From Balanoglossus misakiensis (lineage: Eukaryota > Hemichordata): a DNA stretch of 64,000 nt. The DNA lies in the NCBI GenBank assembly GCA_040954595.2, contig CM082578.2, forward strand, positions 5,332,001-5,396,000, read 5' to 3'. Shown here one piece after another: positions 12,348-24,100 of this stretch. The notes below the pieces were generated by a model. It saw nothing but the letters and a program-made list of their open reading frames with translations. It was not told the DNA's origin and ran no database searches. Both the position numbers and the translations under genes were made by a program. The number at the start of each line of letters is the position of its first letter. Within the stretch, counting starts at the first letter, position 1.

Positions 12348-12888
12348 GTAAGCCCAGCAGGGGGCGGTGAGTTATGCAACTTTTGCAGAATTATTGCGAT
12401 TGCCGTAATTATTATAGCACAATTGTTGGCCGCTGTTCAGTGAACGTTTTCACAGATAACACGATGAATACGACCATCGTGTACGCTGCTATGGACACGG
12501 AAAGTAGCAGGATTTTAGCAGGATTAGACATTTGTGTAAGGCATGGGAATGAAAATCTACCATATGCACCTGCCATCAAGACGTGTCACATTTTGGTCAT
12601 AATTAAAAACACCTGACAGGTGTTTGGTTGTGTTGATTCAATACCGATCCGACATCCGCATACCAGTCAGCGTGTCTGCAATCCTCGGGATGCAGCGACG
12701 TGCGATGTCATCTGTTGTTGTTTTGTTTGTTTTAAAACATGGAACAAGATGGCAATGCATATAAAATTCATAGTTTGGGGATACAAACTTGAACAGTGTG
12801 AATTAACCTCAGAGTAAGTGTGTAACATTCCTCTAAAATTCGCTCATGAGTTAGAATGTGAGGCAACCGTGATATGAGAGGCCGCTGT
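12348..12888. other. Putative intron sequence
   Basis: No exon that repairs the phase gap between 12347 and 15200 could be identified here. Confidence 0.35.
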
Positions 12889-14888
12889 CCCATTGCTTCC
12901 CAGTGCAGTGGTAAACCCTGTCATGTTTACATTCGCGAACAATGCCAACAGAGGGCGTATGTCACATACTTCAGTTTCCCCGAAGAGAAACACAATGCTA
13001 AGCAACTAAACAGAGACAGGTAATACATCATGAATACAAAACAATCAGACTAGATTTGCCTTTGTACTATCGTGATTCGTGCATCCGTCTACATTGGCAT
13101 TTATCGTCAAAAGACAATGTGAAGAACGTCAAGTAAACTTTGAACCTACGCTTTATTCTCATGCGATGGGTGTACATGTATTTAGAACTTTGAACTAAAG
13201 GCAGAAATATTGCCAATCGTATTTTTGGGGCAAAGAAATCGATTCGTTGCGCCAAGTTTATGACGACGCAATCCTAGTTTAGTGCAACGTCACAATCAGA
13301 ACCAAGTTTCTGAGGAATATATTCAGTCTCACAATCCCTATGGAAGCAATCTTTTCTATAAAAAAAATTCCCTTAGGCTGCATTCACAAACACCTCTGGA
13401 GGGGGGGGGGGGGCAGGAGAATTGAGGGGGGGGGGGATTTGAAAAAATTGAGGGTATGTAAAGGGGGGATTTGAAATAATTTAGGGACTGAAAAGGGGGG
13501 ACTTGAAAACTTTGACGACTAAATATTTATTTTGAGTCCATAAAAATGCAGTTTCGCGCCCTTTATTTTACAAAATTTTCTAATGTGGGAGGGGGACACC
13601 CCCTCCCACACCCACCCCCTCCATTCATCAACACCTTTCAATCATTGACTGGTTTATCTAGTGTTCCAGGTCAGGGGACTTGCCCCCACCCAATGATAAC
13701 TTTGAGCGGCAATGGTTAAATTTGTCCTCTCCAACATACCGGTAGTTGAGTTAATTTGCTTTTGCCGGGTTCATTAAAATGCAGCTTTGAGCTCTGTATT
13801 TTATAAAATTTTCTTACGTGGGAGGGGGACACCTCTTCCCAAACCCACCCCCTTCAATTCTCGGTTTACAATGTCTCCCAACACAGAATACAAATACTTA
13901 AAAAATAAAAACAATGTTCAGTTTTAATACCCACTGATGAGGGGAAACATCAGTTTCAAATTCTTTTCATGGGAGCGCTATTTTTCTGTTTTACAAGATA
14001 GATAGGTGATGTGTTTTGCTCTGTGAAAGAAAATGGGGGGGGGGGGGATTTCAAAATTTTGGCAGTTCGGAAGGGGGGGATTTGAAAATATTTCGGGTTG
14101 TTGAGGGGGGCATGTGAAAATTAACGGTTAAAAAAATGAAAGGGGGGACTTGAAAACTTTGACGACTAAACATTTATTTTGAGTCCATAAAAATGCAGTT
14201 TCGCGCCCTTTATTTTACAAAATTTTCTAATGTGGGAGGGGGACACCCCCTCCCACACCCACCCCCTCCATTCATCAACACCTTTCAATCATTGACTGGT
14301 TTATCTAGTGTTCCAGGTCAGGGGACTTGCCCCCACCCAATGATAACTTTGAGCGGCGATGGTTAAATTTGTCCTCTCCAACATACCGGTAGTTGAGTTA
14401 ATTTGCTTTTGCCGGGTTCATTAAAATGCAGCTTTGAGCTCTGTATTTTATAAAATTTTCTTACGTGGGAGGGGGACACCTCTTCCCAAACCCACCCCCT
14501 TCAATTCTCGGTTTACAATGTCTCCCAACACAGAATACAAATACTTAAAAAATAAAAACAATGTTCAGTTTTAATACCCACTGATGAGGGGAAACATCAG
14601 TTTCAAATTCTTTTCATGGGAGCGCTATTTTTCTGTTTTACAAGATAGATAGGTGATGTGTTTTGCTCTGTGAAAGAAAATGGGGGGGGGATTTCAAAAT
14701 TTTGGCAGTTCGGAAGGGGGGGATTTGAAAATATTTCGGGTTGTTGAGGGGGGCATGTGAAAATTAACGGTTAAAAAAATGAATTCTCCCGCCCCCCCCC
14801 TCCAGAGGTGTTTGTGAATGCAGCCTTATTTTAGTATTTTGTAATGTACCGCGCAGGATCGGATCGGGTATAGCCATGATAACTTTGC
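12889..14888 (-). repeat. Dispersed repeat (inverse copy), split by a Harbinger-type insertion
   Basis: Bases 12889-13375 and 14826-14888 together are an inverse copy of the repeat at 35035-35640, 42467-43080 and 50472-51110. Shared marks are GTGACATACGCCCTCTGTTGG, TTCTCTTCGGGG, GCTTAGCATTGTG and the ACCGCGCAGGAT end. It has no coding potential. Insertion of the element at 13376-14825 explains the break. Confidence 0.8.
13376..14825. mobile_element. PIF/Harbinger-type non-autonomous element 1 (1450 bp)
   Basis: The ends are inverted repeats, GGCTGCATTCACAAACACCT inward from both sides, extending into CTCCAG and G/C runs. TTA is duplicated at 13373-13375 and 14826-14828. The unit 2 copy of the host repeat (around 42551-42566) reads straight through with a single TTA, confirming the borders. 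A 3-bp TTA duplication is typical of PIF/Harbinger. The interior is a tandem duplication of about 647 bp (13494-14140 and 14141-14782), nearly identical in both copies. No transposase is present. Confidence 0.85.
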
Positions 14889-15199
14889 TGAAGGCCACAG
14901 CGTGCGTGTGTCGGTACGCACGTACAAAACAGACAGATATCAAATAAACAAGCTTGTAGGTCCAGCTCCACTCACAATGGTTAAAATCATGTTATGCTTT
15001 CCTTAGTTACTGTAGTATTTTATTGAAGTAGAGACAATATTCAAGGTATTCGCGAAAATGTCTGAGAACCCCATATTTTTCAACCTTACATAAGCTTTAC
15101 ATGAAGAATTTTTCAGTAGTCCTATACGATGTATATTAATTTAAAAATGCAACGTCCTTATTGAAGCAACACAATATTCGGTTTATGCTGCACCAACAG
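14889..15199. other. Spacer or intron before the first recognised VWDE-like exon
   Basis: AT-rich, no exon recognised. A second possible acceptor at 15165-15166 would extend the exon at 15200 by 33 in-frame bases. Confidence 0.4.
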
Positions 15200-18100
15200 T
15201 GACACCGCTCCCGATGCCGTCATTCACCAGTGGATGGTTACCAGTCCAGTCCCAAGCCGGTGACAACTCATTTATGTCCATACCGCACTACTTAAACGAA
15301 TTGCCAATCTTTGTTCAGGTAACGTTGATATACTTATATATAACACACTATGCTGCTTTCTGGAAAAGGATAATTGACACAGATTTATGGTGTTTTTTGT
15401 CAATTCTCATCGACAAGAATATTTGCCGTGAGAAATACTACTGAGCCAACACTTATAAGCTTGCGAGAGTGACCGGAGTGACCATGGTCAGCTGGTGTGT
15501 GCAAGAGAGATTCGTAAACTGGACGTCATGACTTTTTTAATTAGAAATTCGCACTTTTTCCAAACCTCGTGAGTATATTCAGATCCTGTGTTGCTTTACT
15601 CGTATTATTACTCTGTGTGGCAGTAGATGCCTAGACTGTCGACAGTCCCTCGCGCCTAATGTGTATCGATTCGGCGTTTCGTGCGAGGCCCGTAAGGCCC
15701 GTATCTTTTGAGGGCCGAAGGCCCGATTCGGCGTTTCGAGGTGCGATGGCCGTAAGGCCCGAGGGACTGTTATACCTTGTTTCGCCCTCACGCGGGCACT
15801 GTGGGAAAATGCCCCTGTAAAATGATTGACAGTTAATACGTCATAACTCATTGACCAATCATATTGTCACGCAGTATCAATTTACGCCCCTATATGCAAA
15901 TTTTACTACGTCATTTTCTGCATGCATAATTAATATCAAGGCAAGGCTTGCAAGCTATAACAGTCCCTCGGGCCTTACGGCCCTCGCACCACGAAACGCC
16001 GAATCGGGCCTTCGGCCCTCGCACGAAACGCCGAATCAATACACATTAGGCGCGAGGGACTGTCGACAGTCTATAGATGCCAACTGAACAGAGTTACTAC
16101 CGTTTTCGAAATACCTTGGAAATTCTTTGTGTTCGAGTGTTACAATAAACGTCTCCCATGATAAGAAAAAAACGACCGCACTGTGTTTATTTTGCAACAA
16201 AGTTACCGTTTCAAACGTTCGTAATCCCACTGTGAGATTGTCTGTAGTCTACTCTGAACCTTGAGGATGTTTTGTACTGACAACCAAGGAAACTTCCTAA
16301 TGATGAAGAGCAATATATCGAGTATTTAAAACGACAAACTCTTTCGATTTCATACGAAGAAATTCAACAAAAATTGGCGGAATTTTCGCAAGCAGACGTG
16401 TGGCCTACTGTATAATGATCTGACTTTGGTGTATTTTCAGGTCCTTACCCGCGCCGTTGATGGGCCAAATGTCGGTTTAATATTTCATGGCGCAGGGTCC
16501 GCGCAACTTGATGATGACATCGACGAGGACTATGGGGGCGTAATTTACAGTTACAACGAACATAACGTTCGACTATGGCTACCAACTCAAAGTAACAACT
16601 TTGCCCGTGGTTGCGCTATTAACACAGGTAATGTGAGTTCTGAAGAGTAGGATTTAACTTTTAATGTTGATTTTAGTAACCGATGTCCACGTAGTATTAA
16701 AAGTGAACACAAAATCGAGCCGTAGTATACTTCCCAATCGACCGGATTGGTATTGTTCGTAAAACGGTAGTGCGTCTATGGATGTAACATCCGCGCGCAT
16801 CTGATTTCATTTTTAACCAATCAGGTGGTCAGCTGTGGGGCACGCCTCATTACCAATGCAGTAACAGTGCCGAGGTCAAAGTTGACGCCTGGCTGGGTGA
16901 CAATTTCCCTGTACCAGAATACACCTCTGATTGGTTTCCATTCAGTGCACGTGATGGCGACAAATCGTTCAAAGAAATCGACCATGCTCTCCAAAAGCAG
17001 CCGTCGCTGGTACGAGTTCAGTATCAAGACCAGAATCCAGCAGCGGATTTTAACGGATACACATATGATGGTTACGGTGAGTTACACATTTCATGATGAC
17101 ATTATCTGGTTAAACATTCTACCGCATAGGCCTACATGTAATTATAGGCGTGGGATTGTCTCCGTAATTTTGGTTTCAGCCATTATATACACCCTTTTCC
17201 TAAGTCTAGCGCCCTCATGCAACTATTATGAATATTAACTAAAAGCGAGGCCAACGGGGCAAAGCCATTGACCGATCAAGTGGTTTTCCCCGTTGGCCTC
17301 GTTTTGAGTTCAAATTCCTGATGGTTGCGTGAGGGCGCTAGATTTATGAAAAGGGTATATTGAGAAAAGTATTGCCGGTCGATATTTCCTACTTTCTTGA
17401 CTGTCCAAACTGTAGTTTGTCGGGTAAAATATAGTATGAGCCCGATTTTTTGTTCAACATTTTTCTGCTTCTGAGGTGGGGGGGGGGGGTGTCGTCAAAC
17501 ATTAATTATTAAATATTACATTGGCACATTGCTGCAGGCGTGAGCAACATTGCCTAATGTTATACATGTACAACTATAGTTACTTTGAGATTTACATTGT
17601 AATACAATGGGTGTTTCCGCGTATGGTTTATAGAGATTTCAATTTCAGAAGGTGTGGATGTAAATATAGAAATAAAAGACGTCAGATGTAGACCTAAAAG
17701 TTTATATTTACTTTTGTTTTCATTTGCTCGACGTTATAGGTGCCGCGCAATCCGGAGACGATCTCGATTGGAGAGGCCACGGTGGAATTGTGTATTCATT
17801 TAATGAATATTCTGTGCGAATGTGGGCACCATCAATAAATGATCAGACTGTGGTTGATAGATACGCCGGTTAGTAAATATTATTGTACATATAGGTGTTT
17901 TTCCGCACGGTTGTATCTTCAACGGATTTTACTTCTATTTATGGTGTAGAAAATTAAAGGGTACCTGTAGGCGGAGCACCTTTCTTTGTGTTTGTATACG
18001 ATAAATCTGAAAATATTTTATTGCCATGCATTACATGTTGTGTGCTGCACTTAATAATACACTTTTTTTTTTAATTCTGCATATTTCCAACAGGCCATCT

Positions 18101-21100
18101 TTTTGTTGGTAATGATGGTTGGGGTAATGGACTTTACGGTAACGCATTCGTTGATGGCATGGTTAAGGTCTTTGTGTGGACTGACAGCTTCCCGACGCCC
18201 TATGAAATTAGCGGCGAGATGGGATATGGAAACGGTGTAGAAAATTATTGGGAGATACCGGTACCTGTGGGTATGACACCGGAATTTGTGTTTGTTGAGG
18301 TAAAGCCTGCTTGCCTGTCCGCCTGTCTAACAATGTATGGATGTATTTTTGTATGTCTGTGTGTGTGTGTGTGTGTGTGTCCGTCCGTCCGTCTGTCTGT
18401 CCGTCTGTCTGTCTAGCTATCTTGTTATCTGAGTTGGGGTGAACCTCGTCTATAACATCAAACCAATAGAATCATATTTCTTCACTGCATTATGACAACC
18501 ATCAACACGTTTGTAAACGTCGACAAAATAAGAGAACGTAAATGACTTTGTGACAAGATTGTGGCCATTGATGTACTTTTCCAATTTCGCAATATCCACA
18601 AATGAGCAAATTCTTATTACAGGTGAAAGCAAAAGACGGACCCAATACAGGTTTTACATTTTATGGAATGGGAGTGCAACAAAGCCGCCTTAACGCAAAC
18701 TACGGCGGTCTCATCTACGGCTACAATGCCAGCCATATACGCATGTGGTCACCAGACACATCTTATGGCGGTATAGTGAATGTCATCGACGGATGGGGAG
18801 GAGAGACCTACGCCCAAACTTCCCAAACTGCTGACGTCACTGTCAAGATGTGGCAAACTGAGGCAACTGGTCAGTATGAGTGTTACGAAGATTCGTGATG
18901 AACGTAAAATGTACCGAAATATGTTTTTGGAAACACGCCAATTCTCTCTCAATTGTTTATGTTTAGACCCGTGCCATGAAAGCAACCACATAGAAATAGA
19001 CAACCGATACAGAAGTTCAACGTTCAGCTCGAGCCACTTCTCTGACGTGTCTCAGCTAATATGTGACAACGACACAAGGATAGCGTGGTATCGATTTACA
19101 AGTGAAGCTGGGGGCGAAATACCGACATCTTGTGTTGATGAAGGAATGTGTGGAACTCAGTATCCCGTATGGATTGATGGAGCAATTCCCGAGGACGGTG
19201 TCAGTACTGTGAGAGCATGCATCAACAAGGGTAGGATTTTTAAAGGATTGTGTCTATGTTTTATGTGTCAATGTAATACAGCTGAACCAACCGAATTTAA
19301 GGACCATGCACTACATTTATATTTGGTGCAAAATTGCACCATAGTCGCTGGTTAATTGCTCAGTCATGTGAAGTGTCAATACTTATATTCATAATCTTAA
19401 TCACTGAAAATGTGTTTTATTTAAATAATAACACATGATAGCGAGGGCAATATCACGATTTGAAGCCTGCACGAGGGATGGTGATCTCTGACTACAATAT
19501 TGATGATGCCCGAGCCGCAGGCGAGGGTATCATCAATATTGTGGTCAGAGATCACCAGCCCGAGGGCAGGCTTCAAATCGTGATGTTGCCCGAGCATCAT
19601 GTGTTATTAATTTTATTACGCCGAACATTTGAACGTACATACAAGGCAGGCATAGAAGAACGAAGACGCGCGTCCATATGTCGTACGTTGCTGAGAATGT
19701 AAAATGTCTCGATCTCCCAAGAATTATACGATACCTACTTCGAACTTAGATTATTTGGAAAATACTGCACTGTTGGTTGCGATTTTGTTGTATTTACTGT
19801 CCGTTTGTGGTAAAATATCGTCCAGTTGAACAGGTGTTAAGCCTATGTGTCGCTTTGAAGCCATAGATGCGGGAGTTGACTGATCGTGGAGGAAGCCATT
19901 GAACGACAGTTTGGAACGCGCAGAAGTCGCGCGCAGAACACAAAACAACCCAGCGGGCAATATCAGCGCACGCGACAGGGCTTTATCAACTCTAGCCATG
20001 TTATATCACTTTTTTTTCTATATCACGTGCGCGCGTCTCAGCCAATCACGAATATGGTATAATACGTGAGGTGTAATAAATTATTTTATTCATTTATTAG
20101 GTGCATGCTGTGATGATACTGTATATATCAAAGTCAAAAGGTGTTCAGACTACATAGTGTTTGAATTGAAACCATTGTTACCATGTCCAACGGCGTACTG
20201 TGCAGGTATTCCCAAAGGATATTTACTTTTCAAATATTTCATGTATTTTTAGAAGAATGTTATAGTCCCCTTAACCTTCCAACTTGTTCGTATGTGGTAG
20301 AGTTTGAGAAGTTTTGTTGAAAACAAAGACGAAAACGTCATTTCCCCATGAAAATCGCCACTGTACATATTCTCCAGACATTGGCGGCCATTTTGAATTT
20401 GCGGCAATGTTGCTCTCTCATTCAAAATTTGTGTGGGAAGTAAACCACCACGATTAAAGCCCTCTAACTTCCTATTTCTGAACAGGAGATAGAGAGCCTT
20501 GTCCTCCGGGTCAGCGTTCACCAACAGGGGATTTCCAACCTGACTGCACAGGTAAGCGCTTCCTTTTCTAAGACAATTTCCCGGGGTTCTTTTTTACCGG
20601 TCAGCTGATTTCTCTTGAAACACATGCATTTTATTTCACAGATAAATGCTCGTTGATTATGAAACACAAACCGTTTTCTTTCAGATGTGTTTCCCCAGTT
20701 GGAATCACCGCCTCTGCTGGAACACAAGTTTGATGACAATATCGCCTACTTTGAATGCAGTTTTGAATTTCCCATGTGGCAGAACACTTCGTATTTAGTA
20801 GACTGGTATCTCGACGAGAATCGTGTAAACTACAAATACCTCAGTTATAAAGAGAGAAGCGACAAACTGATGGAAAATGAATATAAACTTGGATCAACCG
20901 TAAGTAAATCCCACCAACTGACAAGGAAATGTAGCGTCATCATATTTTCTATTCCAAATTGGTGGTTTGGTTTTCAGCTGCTGTAAACCACGACTGCACG
21001 GTTATGAGGCCAAAAAAATAATATGTGCTGTTCCGATTACATGGTTTTCAAAAATAGGGTAGATGGGTAGGGAAATCTTTTTACTTTGCATTTTTGTTTA

Positions 21101-24100
21101 TTTCTCTGGTAGTGTAGAAGAATGACGTCATAGTTCTTGCGTGATGCGCGCGATACGGTCATAATTCTAATTCGCGCAATTTTCATAAATGTGTATATTT
21201 GTCATCGTTATTTTTACTTCCGGGTATATGAAGCTCTAAAAAGTTTAGGGTCGGCGGGTTAAAATTAGGGTAGGTCGGGTAGTCGGAGCAGCACGTATTA
21301 TAATTTTTTTGTGATAAGAACATATGGTCCATATACTACATGTACATGCAAGGGAAAACTAAGCTTTCTTGTTCCTTCTATCGCTGAGACAGGTAACTTG
21401 TGAAGTGTCGGCTACATACGTGGGTACTGAGATATATGGTTACCCCCTTCCAAGTAACGCTATCTTCGTAGGCGTACAGGTAATTAACATAATTCATTGT
21501 TCTTGTGTGGTATTTTCAGCGGCTCCTTAACAGAGTGCAAAAAGGTCGGAAATCATTTTGGCACAGGAAAATGCCACCTGTGATATCGTTTATTTACCAT
21601 GCGCGACATTAAATAATGTAAATTGGTTTACAGAAACTTTTTTCGGCATTTTGATTTCTTCGGTGTGCATTCTCAGAAGCGCTGCCTTTAGTGTACCACG
21701 TATATATAATGTCAGGATATTCTCGCAACATCCGGGAACTTCCGGCCACTGTGCTCATATTGTAAATTCCTTCTCGGTTCAAATGTGACCATGGTACATT
21801 CTATGTAAGATTTCAGTTCATTTTCTAAGTTTTGGGGTGATGAAATGTGTATGTCACGTACACATATTGAAACGTACCTTGAGAGTGTCGCCAATCATTG
21901 CAGCGTGTGAAATAAATCAATCCTGTCCCAACTTATGAAATATTCAATTTTTCAGGTATTGCCGAGTGATGTCACTGTTTGGGAAGATGAGCTACCCTCT
22001 AATGTATCGATTACAACGACTGTTGCAATGCAGTGTTCCTTTTATTTGAGGGCAAGAGAAAGTAAGCTACTTTGACGTTGCGGGCGTTTCATGGCGTGAC
22101 GTAATAATTCCTTGTCAAACTCTCGCAATGATTTTGATTTCAAAGATTGTAAGTTTACTTCTCAGATACACAGAATTTAATCTGAGATAAACAAAACTAC
22201 ATGTACATGCAACAAATATACAAATTCCAGTTCCTAAAGTGAATACCTTTACTTTCCTCCATTTCAGATTACTACGGTTTATCAAGACCCGATATTGTCT
22301 TTGACAAATGTCAAGTTGATTACGGCTACCAAGATGGCGCCAACATCGTTTCTATTTACGCCGTAAGCGATTGTCAGTCAGAGACCTTTTATGCAAACGT
22401 TGTAGATATTATCCCGACTGGAGATTGTTCCTTGTCCGTAATGGAGGGTTATGCTCAGTCTTTTGATGTAAGTTTTTTTTTCTGGAGTTTATCGCTTCCG
22501 TTGTGTTGACTAATCAATGCAAGCTAAATATGATTGTGTTTTTTTAATTATATGCTAAAATCCCACTGAATAACTCATTAAACCCAATTTTAAGCAATTA
22601 TTATAAAGTAGTCGTAGAAGACTAATGCATTAGATTATAATTATCTCTTTCGTTCTTAAATTTATTTGTAGGTGGACACAGAAGATCTCGACTGTGGCGA
22701 CTGTTGTGGGACTGGGGATCCGCACTACACGACATTTGATGCTAGGTACATTTATGCATTTAAGTTCATCCTCGTCAACTTCGACAGTGTGATCTAAAGT
22801 TTTACCCCAGTAACAATTATGGCGCCAGTGTAAACACAGCCAATATGAAATATTATTTTCGTAGTGTTCGTTGACAAGACTAACCAATACTTTCGAGTAT
22901 TACCGAAGGTGTGTTCGACATAATAAATTCCCGTTCTGTCAATCATTGCTTTAAATGATAAAATATGCTAACCTTTCAAACGAATAAAATGTTATGCTAC
23001 ATGTATATATTTTATCTTAGTTCCTATGACTGGTATGGGCTCGGGGACTTTGTTCTTCATCAGAGTTTATCGCGACAATTTGAGGTAGGCCTAATAATTT
23101 TACTTAGTTTGTATAGCTTTAGTTTCTAGTAGGAGGTAAGAATTAATAAACGCCTATATTGCGAATATCCATCTATTGACACAAGAAGAGGTCCTTTTTA
23201 CAATCATACACACTTTCACATTGGAATCTGCTGGCGCCAAAGTTTTTTGGACTCGATGACGTCATGCTATATAGGAAAAAAAACATACAGTGAGCAAAGG
23301 ACGTAGTCCTAATGGACATCATACAGACAATCTCCATATAATTGAAAATGTGAGGGACCAATATGCAAATTAATGCAAATGGTTTAGATTTATTATATGT
23401 CAACATGAATTCAACGTTTGTTGATGCAAGGCTTATATTTCCACATTTATGATCAAATTCAATAGGTTCATGTTAGGACCTGGGCATGTAATGCTGTGAC
23501 GTGTCACTGCGCTATCGCTGTACGTGAGAATAACGACGTCATAAGTGTCGATATCTGTCACGGTACCTATGGCAGAGCTGCCCCAAGGATAACCAAGTTG
23601 AGTAACGGCAAGCTGGCCAGTGGCGTGAGGGTAAAGAAAGATGAAACGGGAAAAGAATTCGTGGTAATTATAAATCTATTAAATTACAGGTCTTTATTAA
23701 TACATACCTTGATGTGCGTGCAAAATCAGTGCGCGTTGATTCGAATAGGCAACATCCGGGAATGTAGCCTGCCGGTGAACGTCATCTTGACCGGTTGCTA
23801 AGGCTACGAGTCCGATCCGATGACACCAGCCTGAACAACAGCTGCCGACACTATTTTCCCCAAATACTTGCTCTTCTGAAAATAATTTTGAACATATTTA
23901 TTAAACTCAACAGTGGTTTTAACGATGACTATGACAGGAGACAATTTGCATCCTGCGTCGGGCAAATGGCCCCTGCCGCTCGGGCACATACACCCATGTA
24001 TTCAGGCAATAATGTATAATACTCTGGAAGCCGACAATTCTAAGAGGCATTTGTCTGCGCTGTTACCTTTCCAACTATCATACAATGTATAACCATAATC

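Noticed and set aside
11959-12370. Overlapping frames of 109 and 122 residues on opposite strands
   Set aside because: No domain, no convincing splice structure and no codon pattern. Only the smaller 12255 frame has a signal-peptide-like feature.
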